A DNA stretch of 64,000 nucleotides from the NCBI RefSeq assembly GCF_900890705.1, contig NZ_CAAHFH010000002.1:1922001-1986000 (forward strand), given 5' to 3'. A model generated the notes under the pieces. That model saw only the letters and a list, made by a program, of their open reading frames with translations, was not told the origin of the DNA and made no database searches. This stretch comes from Pontiella sulfatireligans. Lineage in GTDB: Bacteria; Verrucomicrobiota; Kiritimatiellia; Kiritimatiellales; Pontiellaceae. A program made the translations under genes and the position numbers. This document shows, piece after piece, positions 41,944 to 50,128 of this stretch; position 1 is the first letter of the stretch, and each line of letters begins with the position of its first letter.

Positions 41944-42768
41944 TTACTCCTGCAGCTGCCGGATGGCCTCGTAGATCGCATGCGGATCCGTGTCGCTCTT
42001 TTCGGCGATTTCTTTCATCGATTCCCCGGAGGAGGCTTCAATGCCGAGGCCTTTTAGGCCGTCACTGATGCTTTGGGCATCGAGCCCGAATTCGGAGCAA
42101 ACGCTCTCCAGCGTCTTGCGGCCGAAGCCCATGCCGGGGCTCATTGCCATTTCTTTCACTTTGCCTTTAACGGGGGCCGGTTTGATGATCATGTACACTT
42201 GCTGCGGGGTCATGGCATTGGCTTTGGAAATTTCGGCCAGCGTGGCTGTGGCGGAAACAGATTGGAGCTTGGCCTTTTCGAGCTTCTTCAGCGCGTCTTT
42301 CAGATCGAGGCCGGTGCGCTGGCAGAACGTTTTCAGCGGAGAGGCTTCGGCGTGGCCATAGGGCGGCTCGCCGTATTCTTCCGCGGCGGCTTCCTTGAGC
42401 GACTCATTGAAGGTTTGCACGGCGTTGATCGGCGGAATTTCAAAAAGCGTGAAGCCCGCGATCACCAGCGTAATGATCAGCGCCACGTTGAAGTCGGCCG
42501 TGAATACCTTGAGCTTCTTGGCTTTGTTTTTCATGTAGGCCACGATCGGCCCCCAGTTGAGGATCGTGTGGATCAGGCCGGCAATGATGAACAGGAAGCC
42601 GAGGTTGGTGTGCAGCGCCCCCCATTGCTCTTTGCCGAGGCCGCCGATTTTCCAGTTGGCCCAAAAGGCGATTTTTCCCTGCGGCGTTATGTACAGGATG
42701 ATGCTGGTGGCCAGCAGCAGAATGAACGAGAGCAGGGTGGTGAGCGATGTGATTTTTCTGAGTTTCAT
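41944..42768 (-). CDS. DUF4405 membrane protein
   Basis: 274 residues. Three membrane helices in the first 115 residues (TTLLSFILLLATSIILYI, WGALHTNLGFLFIIAGLIHTILNW, FNVALIITLVIAGFTLFEI) contain paired histidines (LHTN, IHTI) that could bind haem, as in cytochrome b561-like DUF4405 proteins. The C-terminal half has two copies of a short helical domain (LKTFCQRTGLDLKDALKKLE and LESVCSEFGLDAQSISDGLK), each with a cysteine. Likely quinone-linked electron transfer next to the 4Fe-4S protein; this is inferred. Confidence 0.75.
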   Translation of the reverse strand: MKLRKITSLTTLLSFILLLATSIILYITPQGKIAFWANWKIGGLGKEQWGALHTNLGFLFIIAGLIHTILNWGPIVAYMKNKAKKLKVFTADFNVALIITLVIAGFTLFEIPPINAVQTFNESLKEAAAEEYGEPPYGHAEASPLKTFCQRTGLDLKDALKKLEKAKLQSVSATATLAEISKANAMTPQQVYMIIKPAPVKGKVKEMAMSPGMGFGRKTLESVCSEFGLDAQSISDGLKGLGIEASSGESMKEIAEKSDTDPHAIYEAIRQLQE

Positions 42769-42836
42769 TGAGAGTTCCTTTCAATTGGTTTCTAAGCATA
42801 CAACAGCCGGCGGAATTAGGTCACATCAGGAATGGA

Positions 42837-44153
42837 TTAAAAGCTGCAGCGTACGCCGAGGTTGACGTTGCTGTCGTCTTTGAACTGGCCGAAGAAGGTA
42901 TAATCGTCCTTCCCGACAAAAATATTGGCATTGGCCGTCACCATCCAATGGTCGGAAATCTTATAGGTGGCGACGGGGCGGAAATAGGCATCGTTGTCGC
43001 TTGGCGAATAGAAGGTGAAGAGGCTCAGCGTCAGGTTTTGGTTCAGCAGCATCTGGGTTAGGCGCAGCGTCAGCACGTGGCGCAGCTCGTCGCGCGCGGT
43101 GGAGCGATCGGGCACGCCGTCTTTGTAGCCGTCGTAGTCCATCATCCATTCCACGTAGTACTGCATGCCTGCGGAAAGGTTTTTTGCCACTTCGCGCTCG
43201 TAGCCGGTCAGAAAGCGCGCTTCGGAATTGGGAACCAGCGGGTCGTCGCCGCCGCGGTCTTCGCGCGAGTCGTAGTAGCCGGCTTCGACGTTGAAGAGGC
43301 CGCGGCCGAGCGCGCCCTTTGCACTGGCGCCGTAGACGTTGAGCTGCGGGAAATAATAGTTTGCATCGTCGGCATCGTAGCCTGTTGGGCTTTTCCAGTA
43401 TCCGGAATAGAGGTAGAGCGCGGCTTCATAGCCTTTCACGTCGCGGTAGTAGCGCGCCGCGATTTCGTCGTCCTTGAACCACGCGTCGCGCCGCTCGGCA
43501 TCGATGACGGCATTTTGGCCGGCAATGCTTTGCGTCAGGGGGTTCCAATACGAAATGCGCCGGCCGTCGACGTAGCGGTCGGCATCGAAGCGCGGCGTGT
43601 AGGCGAGGTCGATGTTTCCAAAGCTTGGAAACAGGCTGGCATAGACCGCGTCCGACGGGGCTTTCAGGTATTCCACATCGCGCCCCAGCAGGAACGAGTT
43701 CCAATCCTTGGGAAACAGATCGTTGATAAACAGCAGGTCGCCCGTGCCCCAAGTCAGGATCTGGCGCCCAACTTTCATGTCCGCCCAAGCGACGGGGGTG
43801 AACAGCGCGTTGAGCTCGCGCAGGTCAACAAAGCCGTCGCCGTTTTCCAGATCCACCTTGCCCCGGTCGTCGGCGAGGTCGTCGTAGACAAAATCGCCCC
43901 GAGCGTTGAACTCGCCCCAGTCGAAATAGGTCTTTGAGTCGAGCTGGAGACGCAGCTCCGACAGGCTGCGGTCGTCTTCATGGGGATCGTTCTGCGTCCG
44001 CACCCCCGCGCGGCCGTCCACAAAACCGTGGAGTTCGGTATCAAGGGCGAAACTTGACACGGGCAATAAGCCGATCAATAGAGAGTTAAACACTCGCTTC
44101 GCTAAAGAACACGAAGGGCACGAAGCTGTTCTAACGGACCTTCTTAATTTCAT
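42837..44153 (-). CDS. Outer-membrane porin-like protein
   Basis: Up to 438 residues. A signal segment (NSLLIGLLPVSSFALD) precedes porin-type strands: LSELRLQLDSKTYFDWGEFNARGDF, LNALFTPVAWADMKVGRQILTWGTGDLLFINDLFP, SLFPSFGNIDLAYTPRFDADRY and the terminal VNLGVRCSF ending in Phe. The R-Q-x-x-x-W-G-T-G-D motif is typical of DUF1302/alginate-porin-like barrels often paired with MMPL exporters. The first ~20 residues before the signal come from repeat DNA, so translation may instead begin at GTG 44091. The gene carries one palindrome exactly (43616) and a near copy (43699). Confidence 0.7.
   Translation of the reverse strand: MKLRRSVRTASCPSCSLAKRVFNSLLIGLLPVSSFALDTELHGFVDGRAGVRTQNDPHEDDRSLSELRLQLDSKTYFDWGEFNARGDFVYDDLADDRGKVDLENGDGFVDLRELNALFTPVAWADMKVGRQILTWGTGDLLFINDLFPKDWNSFLLGRDVEYLKAPSDAVYASLFPSFGNIDLAYTPRFDADRYVDGRRISYWNPLTQSIAGQNAVIDAERRDAWFKDDEIAARYYRDVKGYEAALYLYSGYWKSPTGYDADDANYYFPQLNVYGASAKGALGRGLFNVEAGYYDSREDRGGDDPLVPNSEARFLTGYEREVAKNLSAGMQYYVEWMMDYDGYKDGVPDRSTARDELRHVLTLRLTQMLLNQNLTLSLFTFYSPSDNDAYFRPVATYKISDHWMVTANANIFVGKDDYTFFGQFKDDSNVNLGVRCSF
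43616..43630. repeat. Palindrome TTCCARNNNYTGGAA inside porin gene
   Basis: Exact match TTCCAAAGCTTGGAA, within codons for LFPSFGN. A one-mismatch copy lies at 43699-43713. Confidence 0.8.
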
Positions 44154-44203
44154 GGAGAAACCTTTCTTTGTGTTCTTCGTGTCTTAGTGTTTAAATTTCC
44201 GTT
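44095..44203. repeat. CTTCGTG-type intergenic repeat
   Basis: Contains AAAGAACACGAAGGGCACGAAG and, inverted, TTCTTTGTGTTCTTCGTG with TTAGTGTTTAAA. A related block lies at 44995-45075. It supplies the 5' part of the porin reading frame. Confidence 0.6.
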
Positions 44204-44981
44204 AGCGCGTGACTTCACGGGGAGGGCGGCGGAGAAAGCGTTCGGTGAAGATGTTTTCCTTGAGGCCGATGTCGTATTTGACGTTGGTGAAGGTGTTGAC
44301 GGTGGAGCCGCCGGTGTTGAGATCCTTTACGACGGATTCCGTGACGGTCGGGAAGCCTTGGAACGTTTCAATCTGGGTGGCTTCGACGGTGCGGTAGAGC
44401 TTGCCGTTCTTGTCGTAGTATTCCGCCTTGCGCGGCAGGAAGGTGTCTTTGTCGATCCGCACGGTATAGGCCGAAAATTCCACGTCGCCGGGCATTTTCG
44501 GAGTGTTTTTGACGACATATTGGGTGTCGGTGGTTTCAATCAGCTCGTGTGCGTCCTCCTTCAGGCTGCGGCCGGAGACATCTTCGTAGACAAAATCGGA
44601 GCCGACAAACGAGGTGCGCTTGTCGCCCGGGGCGATGCTGCGCTTGAGGTTGAGCGCGGGGAGCCACATCCAGCGGCTGTCCTCCTTGCCTTCATCGACT
44701 TCCTTCCAGACGAGGAAGACCTGCTTGTAGAGGTCGGCGGGCTCTTTGAAGTAGACATAAAACTTTTGGCTGCCGCCGGCGGTGTTCATCCGGAGCAGCG
44801 CAAACTTGCGGGTGCGCGCACTGCCGCTCTTGTCGATAATGCTCATCTCGACTTCGGCGCGTCCGTCGCTTCCGGCGTAGTAGGCCGCTTCGTTGGCCTT
44901 GTTCACGATTTCATCCACAGATAGTTCTGCAAACGCTCCAAACGCACTTGCCGCCAACATTGCTGCAATTAACTTTTTCAT
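44202..44981 (-). CDS. Outer-membrane lipoprotein-sorting-like (LolA-fold) protein
   Basis: 259 residues with a signal peptide (LIAAMLAASAFGAFA). The fold pattern matches the LolA-like proteins encoded beside MMPL exporters: DGRAEVEMSIIDKSGSARTRKFALLRM, KFYVYFKEPADLYKQVFLVW, SRWMWLPALNLKRSIAPGDKRTSFVGSDFVYEDVSGR and GKLYRTVEATQIETFQGFPTVTES. It is a periplasmic carrier for a hydrophobic ligand, presumably handed between the MMPL pump and the outer membrane. It lies 49 bp after the MMPL stop. Confidence 0.8.
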   Translation of the reverse strand: MKKLIAAMLAASAFGAFAELSVDEIVNKANEAAYYAGSDGRAEVEMSIIDKSGSARTRKFALLRMNTAGGSQKFYVYFKEPADLYKQVFLVWKEVDEGKEDSRWMWLPALNLKRSIAPGDKRTSFVGSDFVYEDVSGRSLKEDAHELIETTDTQYVVKNTPKMPGDVEFSAYTVRIDKDTFLPRKAEYYDKNGKLYRTVEATQIETFQGFPTVTESVVKDLNTGGSTVNTFTNVKYDIGLKENIFTERFLRRPPREVTR

Positions 44982-44994
44982 TTTTGGTTCTCCG

Positions 44995-45075
44995 TATTAA
45001 ACACTCGCTTCGCTTAAGGCGCGAAGTCCACTAAGCCTCTTCCTTTGTGCCCTTGGTGCCTTCGTGTTTGAATAA
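44995..45075. repeat. CTTCGTG-type repeat at end of MMPL gene
   Basis: AACACTCGCTTCGCT and TTGTGCCCTTGGTGCCTTCGTGTTTGA are related to 44095-44203. The repeat encodes the last ~10 residues (KHEGTKGTKEEA) of the MMPL protein. Confidence 0.6.
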
Positions 45076-48006
45076 ATATTTTTGAAGTCCAGTGATGAGC
45101 GCCGCGAGGATGAAGAGGGTGCCGAGCCATGAGACGGCCATGATGGTGGCGAGGAAGAAGCCGACGGTCTTGTAGGGCATCAGCGGTGCAAACAACAGCG
45201 GCGTGAAGCCGATGGAAATGATGATCGCATTGCGACTGATCGCCATGGCCGGCTCTTGGAACATGTGCGGAACGGCCTCTTTCCATCCGCCGAATTTCTT
45301 CGTCAGCTCCCGTGCGCGTTCGAGGAAGTGGATGGCAAAATCGACGCTTAAGCCCAGCGTCAGCGACGAGAGGATGGCGACGGGCATGTCGTAGTCCTTG
45401 CCGACCCAGCCGATCAGGCCGTAGATGAAGGTGATCGTGACGCTGAGCGGGATCATGGCGAGCAGGCCGTAGAGGGGCGAGCGGAACAGCACCATCATCA
45501 TGATCAGCACTACCACGAAACTGCTCAGCAGCGAATTCATCATGCCGGCCACCATTTTGTCCTGCCAAACGACGTTGAGGTAGGTCAGTCCCGCCCAGCC
45601 GACATCGAGCTCGGTGGGCGCCGGGTTTTCGGCCATCCAGCCTTCGACTTGATCGACCACGGCCTGCATGTCGGTGTTGTCGCCGCTCTTAAGCTGGATC
45701 CAGAGGTTCACCTCGTTGTAATCCTTGGTGATCAGATGGAACAGGCTGTCCTTTTTCTTCATGCCTTCGAGCTGGGTGAACACCTGAGCGACCGCGGACG
45801 GAGTGGGGGGAATGCTGTAGAACGCGTCGTTCCGCTCCGGCGAGCCTTCGGCGGCAAAGTTAAGCTCGTAGTTGGCTTTTTTCAGCGCGTCGAGCGCCGA
45901 GCTGGTTTTTCCAATGTTTGGAACGCCTGCGAGGAAAGCTTGCAGCCGCTCGACGTAGGCTAGCATTTCCGGCTTCTTGAAGGCGGGGGCTCCGGCATCG
46001 GCGCGGGCTTCGAAGAGGAAGTCGGTGAAGGAGAGCGCCGCATATTCGTCGATGATATCCAGCGCCTGGTTCTGCAGCGCCGCGCCTTCCAGAGATTGGA
46101 ACTCCTGCATGTGTTCGGCGAAGGCGCCGCGGGTTGCTTCGTCGCCGATGCCGGCCATGGCGGCGGCGAGCTTGGCGTAGGTGAGGCCTTCGGGGTCGAG
46201 ATAGTTGATTTCGTCGCCCAGCGCGTTCCATGGGCCGTTGACCATTTCATCGAGCCCCTTTGCCTCTTCGACCAAATCGACAAAACAGCGGTCGATGTCG
46301 GCGTTTTCCAAGGCTTGGAATTGGGTGTTGGCCTCGTCGAGGAGCTGCAGGAAGATTTGCGAGGCCTCCGGCAAGGTGCCGCTGAAGCGCTCAATGGCGG
46401 CGTTGCGCATCATATGGATTCGTTCGGCGCAAGTCGGCGGGCGGATCAGCTCGGGTTTGAGGGTGAGGTAGGCGGTGTAGGTGCCGGCGAAGTGGTCGTT
46501 AAGCACGCGGTCGGCCACGCGGATGCGGTGGTGCTGCGTGAACCATTTGATGGGGTTGTCGTTCACCTTTATTTTCGAGATGCCGACGGCGGAGATGGCG
46601 ACAACGACCATGGTGAAGGCGAGGATCAGCTTCCAGCGGGCATAGGAAAATCCGCCCAGCCATGTGAGCATGTGGTCGAGCCGGGAGGGCTTGGTTTCGC
46701 AGATCTCCTGATCTTGGACCTGGCAGACGCCTTCGAGCGATTTTTTGCGGACAAAGAGCATGATGTAGGCCGGCACGAAGGTCATGGTCAGCAGCCACGC
46801 CAAGGCGACGCCAAAGGCGACGTGCAGGCCGAAGACGCGCACGGGCGGGATCGGCGTGGTGGCGAGCGACGCAAAGCCGGCGATGGTCGTGAGCGAGGTG
46901 TAGAGCATGGGCTTGAAGAGGCGCCCGACCACATGCTTGATGGTTTTCGCTTTGTCTTGGAAGCGGTGGTAGGTGTCGAAAAACTCGCTGAGGATATGCA
47001 CCGAGTCGGCGACGGCGATCGGCATCAGGAAAATGGCAATCATGGAGCTCATGATATGCACATCGAAGCCGAGGCCGATCAGCAGCCCCATGGTGGCGAC
47101 GACGCTGACGATGGCCACGAGCATCGGGGCAATGATCAGCGAGACGCGGCGGAAAAAGAAGAGCAGCAGCAGGAAGATCGCCAGCCCGGCCAGCGGGGCG
47201 GAGGTGGCCATCTGCACGAGCATCTCGACGCCGAAGGTGTCCTGTGCAACAGGCTGGCCGGTAATGTAGACCTGGTCGTCTCCGCTCCAGTCTTCGGTCA
47301 GCTTTTCGACGAGGTTGGCGACGTTGTAGGAGTAGGTTTTTTCGGTGATGGGAATATAGAGGGCGATCGCCTTTCCGTCCTCGGCAACGAGAGTGCCCTT
47401 GTAGAGCGGGTTGTTCATCGCGTCGTTGCGGATCGTCAGCGCCTCCTCGCGGGTGGTCGGCGCGTCCTCCATCAAATATTCAATGGCGAGCTGCCCGTGG
47501 TCGGCCTGCTTGATGTTGTCGACCACGCTCGGGCTGATGATTTCCTGCGCGATGATGGCCGAGTTGCCTTTGTTGTCGAACAGCCAGTTGACATCGTTGC
47601 CGAATACATTCGAGAGCGCGCGGTTCCAGGCGCTGGACGATTCCAGCCCGGGCGCAAAGGGCTGCCCGTCGCGGACGACCTCGGGCAGGCCCGCGGCATT
47701 CTGCCGCAGGCTGATCAGCTCCTTGGTGAGCGCGTCGATGCGCCCGAGCGTTTCGACATTGAAGATGCCGTCTTCGTGCGCCTCGTTCACGATGCCGACG
47801 ATAACGAAGTCGTAGAGGTTGTACTGCGCCTTCACCCGGGTGTGGAAAACGCGCACCTGCTCGTCGTCCGCCAGCATGTTTTCCGGGTCGTTGTCGAAAC
47901 TAACCTTTGGGAACTGCGAACCGAACAGTACCGTGATGACCACGGCCGCGAGGATGATGATCCACGGAAACCGGACGCTGAACGTCGTCATTTTCAAGCG
48001 CTTCAT
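45031..48006 (-). CDS. MMPL/RND-family exporter
   Basis: 991 residues in two halves, each with one leading membrane helix, a large periplasmic domain and five clustered helices: ATSAPLAGLAIFLLLLFFFRR ... LIGLGFDVHIMSSMIAIFLMPIAVADSVHIL, and MMNSLLSSFVVVLIMMMVLFRS ... LTLGLSVDFAIHFLERAREL. The D-S-x-H-I and D-F-x-I-H motifs are proton-relay positions. The family moves lipids and hydrophobic compounds. The adjacent LolA-like and porin genes complete a probable export route. Its last residues derive from an intergenic repeat. It holds three exact palindromes. Confidence 0.9.
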   Translation of the reverse strand: MKRLKMTTFSVRFPWIIILAAVVITVLFGSQFPKVSFDNDPENMLADDEQVRVFHTRVKAQYNLYDFVIVGIVNEAHEDGIFNVETLGRIDALTKELISLRQNAAGLPEVVRDGQPFAPGLESSSAWNRALSNVFGNDVNWLFDNKGNSAIIAQEIISPSVVDNIKQADHGQLAIEYLMEDAPTTREEALTIRNDAMNNPLYKGTLVAEDGKAIALYIPITEKTYSYNVANLVEKLTEDWSGDDQVYITGQPVAQDTFGVEMLVQMATSAPLAGLAIFLLLLFFFRRVSLIIAPMLVAIVSVVATMGLLIGLGFDVHIMSSMIAIFLMPIAVADSVHILSEFFDTYHRFQDKAKTIKHVVGRLFKPMLYTSLTTIAGFASLATTPIPPVRVFGLHVAFGVALAWLLTMTFVPAYIMLFVRKKSLEGVCQVQDQEICETKPSRLDHMLTWLGGFSYARWKLILAFTMVVVAISAVGISKIKVNDNPIKWFTQHHRIRVADRVLNDHFAGTYTAYLTLKPELIRPPTCAERIHMMRNAAIERFSGTLPEASQIFLQLLDEANTQFQALENADIDRCFVDLVEEAKGLDEMVNGPWNALGDEINYLDPEGLTYAKLAAAMAGIGDEATRGAFAEHMQEFQSLEGAALQNQALDIIDEYAALSFTDFLFEARADAGAPAFKKPEMLAYVERLQAFLAGVPNIGKTSSALDALKKANYELNFAAEGSPERNDAFYSIPPTPSAVAQVFTQLEGMKKKDSLFHLITKDYNEVNLWIQLKSGDNTDMQAVVDQVEGWMAENPAPTELDVGWAGLTYLNVVWQDKMVAGMMNSLLSSFVVVLIMMMVLFRSPLYGLLAMIPLSVTITFIYGLIGWVGKDYDMPVAILSSLTLGLSVDFAIHFLERARELTKKFGGWKEAVPHMFQEPAMAISRNAIIISIGFTPLLFAPLMPYKTVGFFLATIMAVSWLGTLFILAALITGLQKYLFKHEGTKGTKEEA
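45909..45923. repeat. Palindrome TTCCARNNNYTGGAA inside MMPL gene (1)
   Basis: Exact match TTCCAATGTTTGGAA, within codons for GVPNIGK. Confidence 0.8.
46087..46101. repeat. Palindrome TTCCARNNNYTGGAA inside MMPL gene (2)
   Basis: Exact match TTCCAGAGATTGGAA, within codons for EFQSLEG. Confidence 0.8.
46306..46320. repeat. Palindrome TTCCARNNNYTGGAA inside MMPL gene (3)
   Basis: Exact match TTCCAAGGCTTGGAA, within codons for QFQALEN. A one-mismatch copy lies at 47624-47638. Confidence 0.8.
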
Positions 48007-48057
48007 AGTCTATTCCTTCCCAGATGTTTTATTTATGTATCCGACGATCCGTTTTGG

Positions 48058-48522
48058 TTATTCAAGAAAAGCAGTAAACGCAGCGGCTTCCCGGGCAACC
48101 GGCCCCGCCATGACTTCGGCAACGGTTCCGCCGAACATGCGGCCCATCATGCCGGCATTCATGGTTGAAACATAGGTCTTCCCGTCTGTCTTGTCGTAGA
48201 CCGCGATCGAGCAGGGCATCATGACGGCAACGAACATGGCGTCGTCGTCGGTCAGAATGGCGGCCGCGTGGTTCGGTTCGCAGATTTTAACCACGGTAAC
48301 GCGCCCGATTTCCTGGCCGAGCTTGGCCAGGCTTTTCTGCATGTTCATGGTTCGCGAGATTTCCCAGCCTCCGTTGGTTACGGCGCTCTCTATTCGTTGG
48401 ACGGTTTCGTCGTGCCCATAGGGGCTGGCCTTTTCAATAAGCATCATTTTAGGCATCGCCGTAAACAGAATGATTCCCAGCAGCATGGCTCCGGCAAAGA
48501 TTCCAATTCCGATTTTCTTCAT
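48058..48522 (-). CDS. DUF302 protein, membrane anchored
   Basis: 154 residues. An N-terminal hydrophobic anchor (IGIFAGAMLLGIILFTAMP) precedes a DUF302 domain: ETVQRIESAVTNGGWEISRTMNMQKSL, VTVVKICEPNHAAAILTDD, and FVAVMMPCSIAVYDKTDGKTYVSTMN. Two conserved cysteines (KICEP, MPCS) may bind metal or a thiol. DUF302 genes commonly accompany sulfur or heavy-metal operons. It starts 25 bp after the arsR stop, so it is co-transcribed. Confidence 0.85.
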   Translation of the reverse strand: MKKIGIGIFAGAMLLGIILFTAMPKMMLIEKASPYGHDETVQRIESAVTNGGWEISRTMNMQKSLAKLGQEIGRVTVVKICEPNHAAAILTDDDAMFVAVMMPCSIAVYDKTDGKTYVSTMNAGMMGRMFGGTVAEVMAGPVAREAAAFTAFLE

Positions 48523-48547
48523 TTTATGTCTCCTGTTTGGTTCCCGT

Positions 48548-48868
48548 TTAAATGTTGCAGCAATGGCAAATACAGTTCAGCAGGGCGATGGGGCGGTTGT
48601 CGGCAACCGAATACCAGACCTTTTTGCCTCGCCGTTCGGTTTTAAGCAGTCCAACCCGCCGCATGTGGTTCAAGTGCTGCGAGGTCGCCGACTGGGCGAT
48701 CTTCAGATACTTGGCGATTTCGCAAACCGGCAGCTCGCCCGCCGTATGGAGTGCATCGATAATCCGCAGCCGATCCGGATGCGCCAGCGTCCGCAGCATT
48801 TCGGCCGCGTGGCTGACGGCTTCCGCCGGCATTTTTTCGAGCGCGCAGTTGAGTTCCTTGGCTTTCAT
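48548..48868 (-). CDS. ArsR-family repressor heading redox/export cluster
   Basis: 106 residues from 48868. Winged helix-turn-helix: SHAAEMLRTLAHPDRLRIIDALHTAGELPVCEIAKYLKIAQSATSQHLNHMRRVGLLKTERRGKKVWYSV. Cysteines at VCEIA and in the C-terminal CICHCC could sense metals or reactive sulfur. A perfect 24-bp dyad begins 8 bp upstream of the start, so self-repression of the whole run is likely. The inner ATG is preferred because upstream in-frame starts lie inside the dyad. Confidence 0.85.
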   Translation of the reverse strand: MKAKELNCALEKMPAEAVSHAAEMLRTLAHPDRLRIIDALHTAGELPVCEIAKYLKIAQSATSQHLNHMRRVGLLKTERRGKKVWYSVADNRPIALLNCICHCCNI

Positions 48869-48876
48869 GGGCATAA

Positions 48877-48900
48877 ACATATTCAAATATATGAATATGT
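48877..48900. promoter_or_regulatory. Perfect dyad, likely ArsR operator
   Basis: ACATATTCA-AATATA-TGAATATGT: two 9-bp arms, 24 bp in all, just before the arsR start codon. The TGAATAT half-site resembles known ArsR/SmtB operators. Confidence 0.8.
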
Positions 48901-48916
48901 CAATGGGTAAAAACAT

Positions 48917-49420
48917 GAAAATGTTCTAATGTGTGGTAGAAGGGAATTCGGGGCGTGGAAAGAAGGGCGTGGTGCGTTTCTCGACTTGGAGGGTGCACTC
49001 CTTTAGAGAAGCACGCGCTTACATGCCCTTTTCAGGCCAAAGCGATCCCCCTCAACATGCCATGCTGAATGATTATCAAGAACGGCTACCAAGAAAATAA
49101 AACCCGTTTTTATGAGCAATACGCATCAGGTAACTGTTTTTTTTGGGCGGTAACTATTTTTTCAGGGCGAGAACGGTTTGTGGCCGTGTCGTCAGCCAAA
49201 TGATTTGACCAGCTTAATGGAGAACCACCCAGACCATTCAAAGAGAGTGTTCTTGCTGTCAAAATTTAGACACAAAAGAGGTATATACCCTGTAAATACG
49301 GGGATTTCGTAAGAAGCCCCTGGATTAGGGGAGCTTAATCGAAAATCCATTATTTATCCCACACGCCCGTCCGTAATTGTTTTTTTTGGCGCATAATCAT
49401 TTTTTGGCAGTAGGGAACTA
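48917..49420. other. Non-coding leader region with duplicated motif
   Basis: No gene seen. Two related ~45-bp segments, at 49131-49175 and 49372-49416, each read GTAA-Y-TGTTTTTTTTGG, then GTAACTATTTTTT or ATAATCATTTTTTGG, then GGGAAC or GAGAAC. A hairpin AAGCCCCT ... AGGGGAGCTT lies at 49314-49336. The second segment leads directly into the tandem array. Confidence 0.55.
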
Positions 49421-50065
49421 TTTGGGAGAGATCCTTCAACTGGGCCAAGCGACACCCCCCGGAACCGCCTAAATTAGGCAGTTTTCTTGGCTCTCCGTTA
49501 ATTTTTATGGAGAACGTAGGTTTTCGACCGGATAACAGGATCATCGGGATGACTCTACTATGAAGGCCGCTCTATCCTGTCGACCTTCCAGTTCCCCCTT
49601 CAATCCCTCCTGGCGATACGGGCAAGTCATTGTAAGGAAACACATTAAAAGCCATTCTCCTGCTGATATACAGGATTTGATCCGGTTCATCCTGTTATCC
49701 CGTCAAAAAGATTTCTCCGATTTCTCCACCACAAAATTCCACGAAGAACCGTTTTCTTGGGAGAGATCCTAAAATTGAGCCAAGTAATACGGTATGACTA
49801 ACAATGTTAGCCCGAGTTGCTCTTGGGAGAGAACCTAAAATTGAGCCAAGCAACACGTAGAGTTACAAATGTAACCTTGCATCGGCCTTGGGAGAGATCC
49901 TAAAATTGAGCCAAGCAACACGGAGGTAACAAATGTTACCCGCCCGCCCCGGCTTGGGAGAGATCCTTAAACTGAACCAAGCAACACGATGCGCATGGGC
50001 TTTGTGTAAATTACACAACGTAGGGAGAGATCCTTGAACTGCCGAAATACCGATGCGCCAAAACG
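49421..50065 (+). repeat. Six-unit structured tandem array upstream of Fic gene
   Basis: Units start at 49421, 49756, 49822, 49887, 49953 and ~50020, period 65-67 bp once an insertion is removed. Each has a conserved core, CTTGGGAGAGATCC then TAAAATTGAGCCAAG then CAACACG, in which CTTGG pairs with CCAAG. A dyad follows that differs in each unit yet stays self-complementary: GCCTAA-A-TTAGGC, CTAAC-AAT-GTTAG, GTTAC-AAAT-GTAAC, GGTAAC-AAAT-GTTACC, TGTGTAA-A-TTACACA. The last unit is degenerate. No open frame follows the period. It could be repeated operators or repeated RNA structures. Confidence 0.85.
49491..49750. mobile_element. 260-bp MITE-like insertion with 10-bp target duplication
   Basis: Interrupts the second array unit right after CTTGG. 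GTTTTCTTGG flanks it at 49481-49490 and 49751-49760. Internal inverted repeats: GGATAACAGGAT (49530-49541) with ATCCTGTTATCC (49689-49700), and TGGAGAA (49508) with TTCTCCA (49722). No transposase is encoded, so it would need one in trans. Confidence 0.7.
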
Positions 50066-50128
50066 AATAATAATATTTTGACAAACTGGGTAAAATATAA
50101 CAGTTTTTGCAGAACGAGGGCTGGTTAA

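Noticed and set aside
46096-48168. Long plus-strand frame of 690 codons
   Set aside because: Mirror of the MMPL gene on the opposite strand; histidine/glycine/aspartate-rich without any domain.
49560-49772. 70-codon frame inside the MITE-like insertion
   Set aside because: Crosses the element boundary and the array unit; no protein character.
49421-50065. CRISPR array (36-bp repeat, ~30-bp spacers)
   Set aside because: The period fits, but repeats drift between units, the 'spacers' all contain a similarly placed dyad, and no cas gene is in the window.
49421-50065. Integron attC sites
   Set aside because: Dyads lack the GTTRRRY/RYYYAAC core and no cassettes or integrase are present.
50079-50102. 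Sigma70 promoter TTGACA...TATAAC before the Fic gene
   Set aside because: Spacing is only 12 nt and no better -10 is found at 16-18 nt.
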